The notes beneath the pieces were generated by a model. That model saw only the letters and a list, made by a program, of their open reading frames with translations, made no database searches and was not told the origin of the DNA. From positions 13,156-77,155 of the forward strand of contig URMK01000029.1 of NCBI GenBank assembly GCA_900548905.1: a stretch of DNA of 64,000 nt. Direction: 5' to 3'. The position numbers were made by a program, and so were the translations under genes. This stretch comes from an uncultured Lachnospiraceae bacterium. GTDB lineage: Bacteria > Bacillota > Clostridia > Lachnospirales > Lachnospiraceae. Below, piece by piece: positions 35,562 through 43,994 of this stretch (positions are counted from its first letter, which is position 1; the number at the start of each line of letters is the position of its first letter).

Positions 35562-35979
35562 ATGAATTGTCCGTTGCCAATTGGGATTGAAGACTTTAAG
35601 GAACTTATAGAGAATAACTATTATTACGTGGATAAAACCGGATTAGTGAAAGAACTGTTGAATAACAGAAGTTTATTATCATGGATTTCTGGGCGGGCTT
35701 CTGAAAATGATGGAAGGTTATACTATCAAATCAAACCGGGAGAGCGGCCTTGGAAGAAGCGCTCTCCTGCTGTTGTCCGCGCCTTATGAGGGAATTGCTA
35801 TCATTATTGAGATTAAGGTGGCAGAAACCTATGCCCAATTAGAAGAGAAAGCAAAAGCGGCGCTGGAACAGATGGAAGAGAAGCAATACGATGCAGAGTT
35901 GAGATTGGAAGGATACCGTCACTTCATTAAGTATGGTATTTCATTTTATAAGAAGCTTTGCAGAGTTTTATGCAAATAA
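35562..35979 (+). pseudogene. AAA-ATPase-like / PD-(D/E)XK protein remnant with large internal deletion
   Basis: The first 45 codons (LPIGIEDFKELIENNYYYVDKTG) are the conserved start of the AAA-ATPase-like proteins with a C-terminal PD-(D/E)XK nuclease domain (DUF1703 group), normally about 500-600 residues. The Walker A region that should follow is missing. From about 35707 another frame carries the C-terminal nuclease core: APYEGIAIIIEIKVAETYAQLEEKAKAALEQM with the E-I-K catalytic triad member, then AELRLEGYRHFIKYGISFYKK. Roughly 400 codons are deleted and a frameshift joins the ends. The surroundings are AT-rich compared with neighbouring genes, in line with recent transfer and decay. Confidence 0.85.
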
Positions 35980-36095
35980 GTTTTGTGGAAGAGTGAAGAT
36001 TTGAATAAGGGGTGGCTGATTATTTGTAGTATGAACGCCCACAAAGGGGTGCTGTGAAAAATTGAGAAATTTTATTTGCGTAAGGGAGGATTTTA

Positions 36096-36968
36096 ATGCG
36101 TAAATATTGGCTGTTATTTTTCCTTTTATTAAGTTCACTTTTTTCTATTTCATGCATGGGAGAACCTGACAAAAAAGAAACCCGGGAAGAAGATATAAAC
36201 GTATCTCCTAATGTATTTGTTACAGAAATAGATAGGGTAATGAACAAGTATGAAATAAAAGATGGCATACTATATGGTTCCGGGGTCAATAATCTTGGAC
36301 AGCTTGGTACGGGAGAAGTTGATGACTTATCAAAAGAATATGAACCATTGATAATAGCAGAGCATGTAAAGCATATTGACTTTAACGGTGAAACTCTCAT
36401 ATATATTACAGAAGATAATGAACTTTTTGGCGTTGGCCTAAACCATAGAGGGCAGCTTGGACAGGATATCAGATTTAATGATAATAGCCGTTATGCATAT
36501 AATTCTATCCCAGAACCGGTAAAAATTCTGGAAAATGTAAGTTTTGCAGCTCTTGGGCAAGCACATATAATCGTTTTAAAGGAAGATGGAAGCGTATGGG
36601 CAATTGGGGATAATATGAATGGTCAGTTAGGCAATAAAAAAGAATGGGTAAACAACTTTTCCTCTCCTGATTCCTATTCCAATACACCTGTCCATGTTAT
36701 GGATAATGTTGTTTCAATAGCTGTTAGCAGCTATAATTCTGCGGCGATTACACGGGATGGAGTATTATATTTGTGGGGAGATAACAGCTGTGGGCAAATT
36801 GGAAACGGTAAATCAGGGAATGGTTATCCAACTATTTCTGACTGTGTTTCAACACTGCCCGAAATGATAAAAACAGGCATAACAGATTTTCATTTCTATG
36901 TGAATGGACAGGGAAAGCTCCATTGTTATGCTTATAGTGAATGGAATAAAAAGGAATATAGATGGTGA
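36096..36968 (+). CDS. RCC1-repeat lipoprotein, possibly truncated
   Basis: A 290-residue predicted lipoprotein. The signal peptide ends in a lipobox-like SISC with Cys20. The mature part contains RCC1-type propeller repeats (YGSGVNNLGQLGTG, FGVGLNHRGQLG, WAIGDNMNGQLGN, LWGDNSCGQIGNG), four visible blades, while a full RCC1 propeller needs seven. The gene may therefore be shortened at the 3' end: the stop at 36968 interrupts what looks like ongoing coding sequence. GGGAGG precedes the ATG. It is AT-rich and isolated. The function is unknown, probably surface binding or adhesion. Confidence 0.8.
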   Translation: MRKYWLLFFLLLSSLFSISCMGEPDKKETREEDINVSPNVFVTEIDRVMNKYEIKDGILYGSGVNNLGQLGTGEVDDLSKEYEPLIIAEHVKHIDFNGETLIYITEDNELFGVGLNHRGQLGQDIRFNDNSRYAYNSIPEPVKILENVSFAALGQAHIIVLKEDGSVWAIGDNMNGQLGNKKEWVNNFSSPDSYSNTPVHVMDNVVSIAVSSYNSAAITRDGVLYLWGDNSCGQIGNGKSGNGYPTISDCVSTLPEMIKTGITDFHFYVNGQGKLHCYAYSEWNKKEYRW

Positions 36969-37057
36969 AATTTTACGGAAGGAGAGTCTCTTGGCCAAAT
37001 GAACATAATCTGTATGAGGAGATAGCAGGGCCGGCTACCCTTGCCAATGGTACAGGC

Positions 37058-37083
37058 AAAAACCCCGCTGCAAGCAACGGGGC
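37058..37083 (-). terminator. Intrinsic terminator of the FAD oxidoreductase gene
   Basis: On the minus strand GCCCCG and CGGGG form a stem with a further partly paired GC step in the loop, followed by TTTTT. It lies 41 bases after the oxidoreductase stop. Confidence 0.75.
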
Positions 37084-37123
37084 ATCAAACTTAGGATCCC
37101 TACACCAAAAAGTATGTTACTTG

Positions 37124-38422
37124 TTACGGCAGGTAGGCCCCCTGTTCCCGGAGGGCATTTCGCAGCGTATCCACAGGAAGCTCCCGCAGGGATCCCTTTC
37201 CTGCCAGTGCCCCTGCCGCGCCGGCGGCCATTCCGGTAATAAAACAGCAGGGCATGACCCGTGTGGAACCGTTCATTTCCCGGGTGGTGCTGATACATCT
37301 GCCGGCAACAAGCAGATTGTCGGTATTTTGGGGCAGCAGGCAGCGATAGGGTATTCCATAGCTGTTTCCTTTTCCATACCCTTTTTGATACGCTTCATCG
37401 AATGCGGTCTTTGCAGCATCCGGTGTGACGGCATGTAAATCAATGGGATAGCAGTAGCGCCCTATTTCGTCGGAAAAGACGGCATGTTTTTCGTAATCGG
37501 CGACTGAGAGCACATATTCGCCGAGAATACGCCTTGTCTCCCGGATCCCTAATACGGAGGCGGAGGAAATGGCGTCCGCTTTTTCATAGCCTTCCAGATA
37601 ATGGGTGTAATAAGTAACGTATTCCGTCATTCTCCTGCGGGCATCCAGGATTCCTTTGGTAAGCTGTTCTTCGTCCGTACCGTCTATGCCGAATACATGT
37701 CCGATATTCCCCCCGCCCAAACTGCCTCGAAGCTTCCACATCCCGGGCAGGGACGGATCGGGAAGGGTAAATACCCCGTCACGAAAAGCCTGATCCAGCA
37801 TTCTGGCATCCGGATCCTTTCCCAATTCGGCGATGGCGCGGTTCCAGTCAATCCCGTTCCAGAGTGTGCATAGGGTAGCCGGCATCATACGTCCCTGACT
37901 GTCTCCCTTTTCCCACCTGGCACCTGCTTTTACAGCCAGAGTACCGTCTCCTGTGCAGTCTATATAGGTGTGTGCTTTGACAGCAAAGAGGTTTTCATGT
38001 CCTTTAAGAATGACGCAGTGAATCCTCCCTCTGTCGGCCTGGACATCCATAAACTGTGTATCGAATAACAATTCGCAGCCGCTTTCCGAGACAAGTCTGT
38101 CATAAAACAGTTTCAGTTTTTCCGTATAAACAGGATATTCCACAGCAGTATCGTCCGTATCCGGGCCATACATCGCATCGAAAACCTCCCGTCCGATACC
38201 ACCCGCCAGAAAATGTACACCGTCGGAAAAACGCATGAAGGCAGGAACCCCTGCAAGCGTTGCAGCCCCTCCAAGACACTGTCCTTTTTCAGCAAGAAAG
38301 ACCCGCACCCCCATCCTGGAAGCCGTTACGGCTGCGGCAATACCCGCAGGCCCTCCCCCGGCAATAAAGACATCTACCTGTTTTGTGACAGGTATCTCCC
38401 GTGTAAAAGTAATTGTTTCCAT
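37124..38422 (-). CDS. FAD-dependent oxidoreductase (PF12831 type)
   Basis: A 432-residue flavoprotein. The N-terminal dinucleotide loop is VFIAGGGPAGIAAAVTASRMGVRVFLAEKG, followed by CLGGAATLAG, and the C-terminal FAD motif is NLLVAGRCISTTREMNGSTRVMP. This family oxidises or reduces diverse small molecules, and members often occur in clusters for rare sugars, where they may oxidise sugar derivatives. It has no signal peptide. ATG 38422 has AAGGAGGGGG 5 bases upstream. The in-frame ATG at 38485 overlaps the promoter and is rejected. It is divergent from the YesN gene of sugar system 2 with back-to-back promoters, so joint regulation is likely. Confidence 0.85.
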   Translation of the reverse strand: METITFTREIPVTKQVDVFIAGGGPAGIAAAVTASRMGVRVFLAEKGQCLGGAATLAGVPAFMRFSDGVHFLAGGIGREVFDAMYGPDTDDTAVEYPVYTEKLKLFYDRLVSESGCELLFDTQFMDVQADRGRIHCVILKGHENLFAVKAHTYIDCTGDGTLAVKAGARWEKGDSQGRMMPATLCTLWNGIDWNRAIAELGKDPDARMLDQAFRDGVFTLPDPSLPGMWKLRGSLGGGNIGHVFGIDGTDEEQLTKGILDARRRMTEYVTYYTHYLEGYEKADAISSASVLGIRETRRILGEYVLSVADYEKHAVFSDEIGRYCYPIDLHAVTPDAAKTAFDEAYQKGYGKGNSYGIPYRCLLPQNTDNLLVAGRCISTTREMNGSTRVMPCCFITGMAAGAAGALAGKGSLRELPVDTLRNALREQGAYLP

Positions 38423-38452
38423 CTGTTCCCCCTCCTTAAAATAGTAATATAT

Positions 38453-38481
38453 ATTCTGCTGTCTAAAGGAGTTTCTGTCAA
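38453..38481 (-). promoter_or_regulatory. Sigma-A promoter of the FAD oxidoreductase gene
   Basis: On the minus strand TTGACA (38481-38476) and CAGAAT (38458-38453) are spaced by 17 bases. Its -35 is separated from the oppositely directed YesN -35 by only four bases. Confidence 0.6.
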
Positions 38482-38485
38482 GCAA

Positions 38486-38514
38486 TTGTTTGCGGATGTT
38501 TTCTGTGTTACACT
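38486..38514 (+). promoter_or_regulatory. Sigma-A promoter of yesN-yesM, sugar system 2
   Basis: TTGTTT (38486-38491) and TACACT (38509-38514) are 17 bases apart, about 58 bases before the TTG start. Confidence 0.55.
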
Positions 38515-38571
38515 ATCCAGTAATTAAAAGCAGCGGTTAAGGGGAAACGCTGCAGGACGGAGGGGTGGACT

Positions 38572-40140
38572 TTGGGTGATAAATATAAAGTGTTGATCGT
38601 GGAGGATGAGGTTCTTGTCAGGGGCGGCCTTAAAAGTGTTATTAGCTGGGGAAAACTGGGGATGGAGATCATCGGTGATGCTGCCAACGGGAGAGCTGCG
38701 CTGGAAATTTATGAGAAAGACAGACCGGATATTATTTTAACAGATATTAAGATGCCTGTGATGGACGGACTGGAAATGATTGCCAGAATCCGGGAAACGG
38801 ATGAGAAAACAAAAATAGTAATATTAACCTGTTATGAGGAATTTGTGTATCTGCAGGAAGCCATGCGGATGGGGGTGTCCGATTATATATCCAAGCTGAA
38901 AATGAAGCCTGCCGAAATAGAGACGGCGATGGAAAAGCTGAAAAGGGAATTGGATGAAAGCAGGGGCGGATCGGGAAGTGCGGCCGGGGAAAGAACAGGC
39001 CAGAAGGAGGATATCTTTAAACAATATATCTTTTACCATCAGATACCTATCGATATTTTCCGGGCACGTATTGGCGGCCTGCATTTGGGTGTCCGTGAAA
39101 AGGATATTGTCATGTGCCGGATGATGCTGGGAAAATATGAGAAAGTACAAACAAAGATTTCCGATGCACAGGGAATGCTGATCCGGTTTCTGATCATGAA
39201 TATGGCGGGAGAAATCATAAAGAGATACGGGGAAGGGGAGATCATCCAGGAGAAGGAGGACTGCTATCTCCTTCTGATTAATGTGGATAGTACTGCTGGA
39301 GAGAAATGCCGGGAATTAAAATATGTGCTGCAGGAGGTATCCCGCACCCTGTCCGGTTATCTGGATTCCCATGTGATCTGGGGGATCAGCAGAGTCTATG
39401 GATCCTGGGACAGGCTTCCCGATATGTACCAGGAATGCTGCAGGGCTATGAAACATGCATACCTGGAAAACGGTGTCTTGTTTCCATACGGCATGCGGGA
39501 TGCTTCCGAAGAACTGGAACTGCAGGCAGTCAGGGAAGCAGGCAGGCAATTCCTCCCTCTCACTCCCTTTTGCGGTGCGCAGCTGGACGGACTTATGAAG
39601 CAGCTCACTTCTTATGCCTCGGAGGAAGAATTAACGAAAGAAAATGCGGATAACGCGCTGCTTCATTTCCTGTACCGGTGTAAGGAAAAGCAGCAGGATT
39701 TCAGCGAAGAAATGCTGCAAAAGGCAGCAGGGCAGATCCGGGAGAGCACTACCTTCCCCGACGCGGTGCAGACGGTTGTGACTTGCTGCCGGGAAGGTTT
39801 CGAACGACGGAATGAACTGAGTGTGGAAATTTACGAAGCGGTCCGGTACATAGAGGAGCATTTAAGCGGAAAACTGACATTGAACCAGGTGGCCGGCCAC
39901 ATCGGGCTGAGCCCCAATTATCTGAGCAGCCTGTTTAAAAAGGAGCTGCATATCAGCTTTGTGGATTATATTACGGAAAAACGGGTGATAAAGGCGAAGG
40001 AGCTTTTGCTGGAAACGGATTTAAAAACGCATGAGGTGGCGGAAATCACGGGTTTTGCGGATGACAGTTATTTCAGCAAGACCTTTAAGAAGATTACAGG
40101 CAGGCTGCCAAGTTCTTTTAGGAAAAGGACAAAAATATGA
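38572..40140 (+). CDS. YesN-type AraC-family response regulator, sugar system 2
   Basis: A 522-residue regulator starting at TTG 38572 behind GGAGGGG. The receiver domain (1-120) has E11/D12 and phospho-acceptor D58 in IILTDIKMPVMDG, with SKLKM at the conserved Lys position. A long middle segment lacks clear motifs. The C-terminal AraC double HTH has LTLNQVAGHIGLSPNYLSSLFKKEL and THEVAEITGFADDSYFSKTFKKITGRLPSSFR. It overlaps the kinase start (ATGA). It probably activates the transporter and GH127-like genes downstream and perhaps the divergent oxidoreductase. Confidence 0.92.
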   Translation: MGDKYKVLIVEDEVLVRGGLKSVISWGKLGMEIIGDAANGRAALEIYEKDRPDIILTDIKMPVMDGLEMIARIRETDEKTKIVILTCYEEFVYLQEAMRMGVSDYISKLKMKPAEIETAMEKLKRELDESRGGSGSAAGERTGQKEDIFKQYIFYHQIPIDIFRARIGGLHLGVREKDIVMCRMMLGKYEKVQTKISDAQGMLIRFLIMNMAGEIIKRYGEGEIIQEKEDCYLLLINVDSTAGEKCRELKYVLQEVSRTLSGYLDSHVIWGISRVYGSWDRLPDMYQECCRAMKHAYLENGVLFPYGMRDASEELELQAVREAGRQFLPLTPFCGAQLDGLMKQLTSYASEEELTKENADNALLHFLYRCKEKQQDFSEEMLQKAAGQIRESTTFPDAVQTVVTCCREGFERRNELSVEIYEAVRYIEEHLSGKLTLNQVAGHIGLSPNYLSSLFKKELHISFVDYITEKRVIKAKELLLETDLKTHEVAEITGFADDSYFSKTFKKITGRLPSSFRKRTKI

Positions 40141-41936
40141 AAATACCGGTTTACAGAAGCGTGTTTACCAAAATGATCCTGGCGCTTTCCGTCAGCTTCC
40201 TGGTGATTATATCGGGCAGCTTTCTATACATCTACGCCACTGTGAGGGATTCTCTGAAAGAAAAGACAGACTCGGAAAAAATACAGAATTTCAGTCAGCT
40301 GGAGCACAATATTGATATGCTGGGTAAGGAAGTGGAGTTGATTTCAAGGAGGCTCATCAGTGAAACGGCCCTTACGGATCTGGTATTCGGCGTGGGGGAG
40401 GAGAACAGCCGGGAAGTAATTTTAAAGGCTGATCTGTTCCGGGAGATGGAAAAAGTTTTTACGGAATATACGTATGTGGAATCCATCTGTTTCTATAATT
40501 CCGAGGACCTGACTCTGATCGCGGATAAGGAACAGAATATACTGATGAACGGCAGGGATTCCAGGGGAAGGTTCTACGAGGAGCAGATTGCGGATGACGG
40601 CTATGGTGCAGAGAACGGGGTGAAATGGTACGGCGGCTATACAAACAGTGATTTCAAAATTAAGGCTCTGCAGAATGAAGGGCGGAAAAAAATCAATTAC
40701 ATCACCGCCTGCCGCCCGGTTTACTGGGGGTCTCATACCGCCTGGCTGGTGATTAACATTAATCTGGATTATTTCACTGATATTTATAATTCCCCGGATA
40801 AGGAAAACATCCAGCTAAGCACGACATACATTATTGACGAAAGAGGAAAAACGGTTTCCCATCTGGACAAGGCCGTCATTGGGGAAGAAAAAGGAACCCA
40901 ATATATCCGCAGCAAAAGCGAGGGGCCTTATACCTTTGAAGAAGGAAAACAGCAGATTCTCTGTTATCCCCTTCATCTGAGCGGCTGGACAATGGTGAAT
41001 GAAACACCGCTTTCCGTCATCCTGAAGGATATCAAGGATATCCAGATTGTTTTCCGCATCGCGGTAATTGCAGTAGCCGCGTTGTCCATATTTTTTACGG
41101 TATTCTGGGTGCGGTATATTACCCGCCCCCTTTCGGATACGGTGGAGGCCATGAAATGTATGGAAAACGGCATGCTGGGAATTACCCTTGTGCAGAAAAC
41201 CAAGAGCAGGGATGAGATAGGCCTGTTAGTCAGCCAGTTCAATCAGATGTCGCAGAAGATCAGGCAGCTTGTGGAAGAAAACACAAGGATGGAGGAAAAC
41301 AAACGGGAGATGGAGATTAAGATGCTGAAATCCCAGATGAATCCCCATTTTTTGTACAATACCTTAAATACGATAAAATGGATGGCAATTATGAAGGGGG
41401 AAGAGAGCATCGTGGACTGTACCAGCGCCCTGGGAGATTTGCTCCAGCCACTGTACCGGGATAACCGTACCTTCTGGAGCCTGGAAAATGAAATAAATTA
41501 TATAGTTAGTTTTGGTAAAATCATGAATTACCGGTACGGGGAGAAGGTTGCACTCCGAATCGATATAAAGGAAGAATTGTATGGGTCTGCTATCCCCAAG
41601 TTTGTCCTCCAGCCGATTGTGGAAAACTCTTTTCTTTATGGGGTTTCGGATAAGGAGGAAAACATGGTAATAACCATCTCCGGCCGGCTGGAAGGAGAGG
41701 ATCTCCTTCTGCGTATTTCGGATAACGGTGAGGGACTGGAAGAAACAAAACTGGCACAATTAAGAGAGAGCCTCCATGAGAGCCTTAATGAAAGCCCGGA
41801 AACCAACCATATAGGGATTTCCAATGTACATCAGAGAATCCAGCTGTTATACGGGCCCGGCTACGGCCTTGAAATAGACAGTATAAAGGAGAGGGGCTTT
41901 TGTGTAACCATGCGGCTTGCCTTCGATAAGCCGTAA
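40137..41936 (+). CDS. YesM-type sensor histidine kinase, sugar system 2
   Basis: A 599-residue membrane kinase: TM1 about 12-34, an extracellular dCache-like sensor of about 260 residues (YVESICFYNSEDLTLIAD, then WTMVNETPLS), TM2 about 305-325, HAMP, then the phospho-acceptor motif SQMNPHFLYNTLNTIKWM and the ATPase motifs FVLQPIVENSFLYG and SDNGEG. All catalytic motifs look complete, unlike system 1. The start overlaps the YesN stop by four bases, which couples translation. The ligand is probably the sugar imported downstream. Confidence 0.92.
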   Translation: MKIPVYRSVFTKMILALSVSFLVIISGSFLYIYATVRDSLKEKTDSEKIQNFSQLEHNIDMLGKEVELISRRLISETALTDLVFGVGEENSREVILKADLFREMEKVFTEYTYVESICFYNSEDLTLIADKEQNILMNGRDSRGRFYEEQIADDGYGAENGVKWYGGYTNSDFKIKALQNEGRKKINYITACRPVYWGSHTAWLVININLDYFTDIYNSPDKENIQLSTTYIIDERGKTVSHLDKAVIGEEKGTQYIRSKSEGPYTFEEGKQQILCYPLHLSGWTMVNETPLSVILKDIKDIQIVFRIAVIAVAALSIFFTVFWVRYITRPLSDTVEAMKCMENGMLGITLVQKTKSRDEIGLLVSQFNQMSQKIRQLVEENTRMEENKREMEIKMLKSQMNPHFLYNTLNTIKWMAIMKGEESIVDCTSALGDLLQPLYRDNRTFWSLENEINYIVSFGKIMNYRYGEKVALRIDIKEELYGSAIPKFVLQPIVENSFLYGVSDKEENMVITISGRLEGEDLLLRISDNGEGLEETKLAQLRESLHESLNESPETNHIGISNVHQRIQLLYGPGYGLEIDSIKERGFCVTMRLAFDKP

Positions 41937-42007
41937 TATTTTTGTATAAATCCACAGATTTTACCAGAGAACCGGCAGAGCGCCGGAAACCTGATATGAT
42001 TTTTGTG

Positions 42008-42047
42008 AAAATCGGAAGAATGTTTATTGAGCATTCCTCCGATTTTT
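42008..42047 (+). terminator. Terminator or attenuator before the system 2 transporter
   Basis: AAAATCGGAAGAATG and CATTCCTCCGATTTT form a 15-base stem with a single mismatch and run into TTTTTATTATTCTTG. It lies between the kinase gene and the permease gene, so transcription into the transporter must either read through or start anew. Confidence 0.75.
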
Positions 42048-42080
42048 ATTATTCTTGTTTTATCGAAAGGGGGTTACCAC

Positions 42081-43028
42081 ATGCCGGATATAAAGATACG
42101 GAAAACCCTGGTGGAACGGCTGGGGAGGAAAAAGGTAAGGGGGTATAAATATCTGCTGATTGCAGTACCATTTCTGCTGTATGTATTCGCTATGAATTAC
42201 GTGCCGCTCATCGGTTGGATTTACACCGTGTTTGATTACAAAATGGGCCAGCAGTTCCTGGATTTCGGAAATCTTACGTTTATCGGTCTGGATAATTTCA
42301 GAAAATTATTTGCCGAACATTCGGAGGTGCTCCGGGTCCTGCGCAATACGCTTGTAATGAGCGCGCTCACGCTTCTGGCAACACCGTTTCCTGTGTTGTT
42401 CGCCATCATGATCAATGAGTTGAAGGGAAAATATTTTAAGAAGTTTGTCCAGACAGCCACAACGCTTCCTAATTTCATCAGCTGGATCATTGTGTATGGA
42501 ATTGCCTTTTCCTTTTTCTCCATGAACGGTTTTATTAATATGCTGCTAAAAAAATTTGGAATCGATATAGCGGGCGCGGGGATTATGGGAAATCCGGATT
42601 ACGTATGGCTCTTCCAATGGTTCCTGAATATCTGGAAAACGCTTGGCTGGTCGGCGATTATTTATATCGCTGCAATTGTGGGGATAGACGGTGAGTTATT
42701 TGATGCGGCGCGTGTGGACGGGGCCAATAAGCTTAAAACGATATGGCATATTACCATACCGGGAATTATGCCCACCTATGTGGTCATGTTCCTTCTGGGA
42801 GTCAGCAATATCCTGTCAAACGGATTTGACCAGTATTTCATGTTTTATAATTCGGTAGTGGCGGATAAGATAGAGGTCCTTGATTATTATGTATATAAAG
42901 TCGGATTCCTGATCAACGATTATCCTTATTCGATTACGCTGGGAATGCTGAAATCACTGATAAGTATTGTGCTTTTGTTTACAGCAAATATGCTGTCCAA
43001 AAAGGTCAGGGGAGAATCCATCGTATAA
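42081..43028 (+). CDS. LplB-type sugar ABC permease, system 2
   Basis: A 315-residue CUT1 permease with six predicted helices. The EAA loop reads FDAARVDGANKLKTIWHITIPGIMP. ATG 42081 follows GAAAGGGGG. The start at 42027 falls within the terminator and is rejected. It is related to, but clearly different from, the LplB-like protein of system 1. The partner permease starts 16 bases after the stop. Confidence 0.9.
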   Translation: MPDIKIRKTLVERLGRKKVRGYKYLLIAVPFLLYVFAMNYVPLIGWIYTVFDYKMGQQFLDFGNLTFIGLDNFRKLFAEHSEVLRVLRNTLVMSALTLLATPFPVLFAIMINELKGKYFKKFVQTATTLPNFISWIIVYGIAFSFFSMNGFINMLLKKFGIDIAGAGIMGNPDYVWLFQWFLNIWKTLGWSAIIYIAAIVGIDGELFDAARVDGANKLKTIWHITIPGIMPTYVVMFLLGVSNILSNGFDQYFMFYNSVVADKIEVLDYYVYKVGFLINDYPYSITLGMLKSLISIVLLFTANMLSKKVRGESIV

Positions 43029-43044
43029 GGAGCGTGAATTTGCC

Positions 43045-43941
43045 ATGAGTAAGAATAAGATTAAAGTCTCTATCTCGGAACGTATTCTGCAGATTGTTAT
43101 TTATTGTTTGGTAACGCTGTTCGTCATCCTGTGCGTCTATCCTTTTTATTATCTGATTATTTATTCTCTGTCCGATCCGACGCTGGCTGCCAAGGGCATA
43201 TATCTGTTGCCGAAGGGGTTTACCTTCTCCATATATCAGAGAATATTTGAAAAGACGGATTTCGGGCACGCCTTCCTGATATCGGCATCCAGGACCGTTA
43301 TCAATACAGGGCTTTGTATCCTTGGCTCCTCCCTGTTTGCGTACCTGGTCACCAAAAGGGATATGATAGGAAGAAAATTTGTATACCGGTTTGTGGTGAT
43401 TACGATGTATATCGGGGCCGGTCTGATACCTTACTACATAACCATGAAGGCCTATCACCTGAAGGATACCTATTTTCTCTATATCATTCCGGGAATAATC
43501 AACGCCTTCTATGTGATTCTGATTAAGACATTTATCGAGCAGATACCGCCTTCCCTGGAGGAATCGGCGGAAATGGACGGAGCCGGTTTCCTGAGGACCT
43601 ATGCGAGTATCATCATGCCTCTGAGCAAACCGATCATTGCGACGGTTGCGGTTTATGCGGCTGTGGGGGCATGGAATTCCTGGCAGGATAACTATCTGCT
43701 GGTGACGAATCCAAAGCTGCAGACGGTGCAGCTGATATTGTATAATTGCATTAATGACGCGCAGAGGATTGCGGACAGTATGAAAAACGGGGCGATTATG
43801 TCCCCGGGAACGGTAACCGTGTCGGCGGAAAGCCTGCGGATGGCCACCACGGTGGTGGCGGTTCTGCCGGTGATGCTGGTCTATCCTTTTTTACAGAAGT
43901 ATTTTGTAAAAGGAGTAATGCTGGGGGCTGTTAAGGGATGA
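43045..43941 (+). CDS. YtcP-type sugar ABC permease, system 2
   Basis: A 298-residue CUT1 permease with six predicted helices and the EAA loop LEESAEMDGAGFLRTYASIIMPLSKP, where Ser replaces the second Ala. The C-terminal VYPFLQKYFVKGVMLGAVKG is typical. TAAGGAGCG is about 10 bases upstream of ATG 43045. No ATPase gene accompanies the system, as in system 1. Confidence 0.9.
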   Translation: MSKNKIKVSISERILQIVIYCLVTLFVILCVYPFYYLIIYSLSDPTLAAKGIYLLPKGFTFSIYQRIFEKTDFGHAFLISASRTVINTGLCILGSSLFAYLVTKRDMIGRKFVYRFVVITMYIGAGLIPYYITMKAYHLKDTYFLYIIPGIINAFYVILIKTFIEQIPPSLEESAEMDGAGFLRTYASIIMPLSKPIIATVAVYAAVGAWNSWQDNYLLVTNPKLQTVQLILYNCINDAQRIADSMKNGAIMSPGTVTVSAESLRMATTVVAVLPVMLVYPFLQKYFVKGVMLGAVKG

Positions 43942-43994
43942 AACCCTTCAGGTATAAAAGAACCAGAGAATGGGATTGGGAGGTAAGAGCAATA

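Noticed and set aside
36962..37438. 158-codon plus-strand frame after the RCC1 gene
   Set aside because: It runs antisense through the FAD oxidoreductase gene and its terminator and has no credible start.
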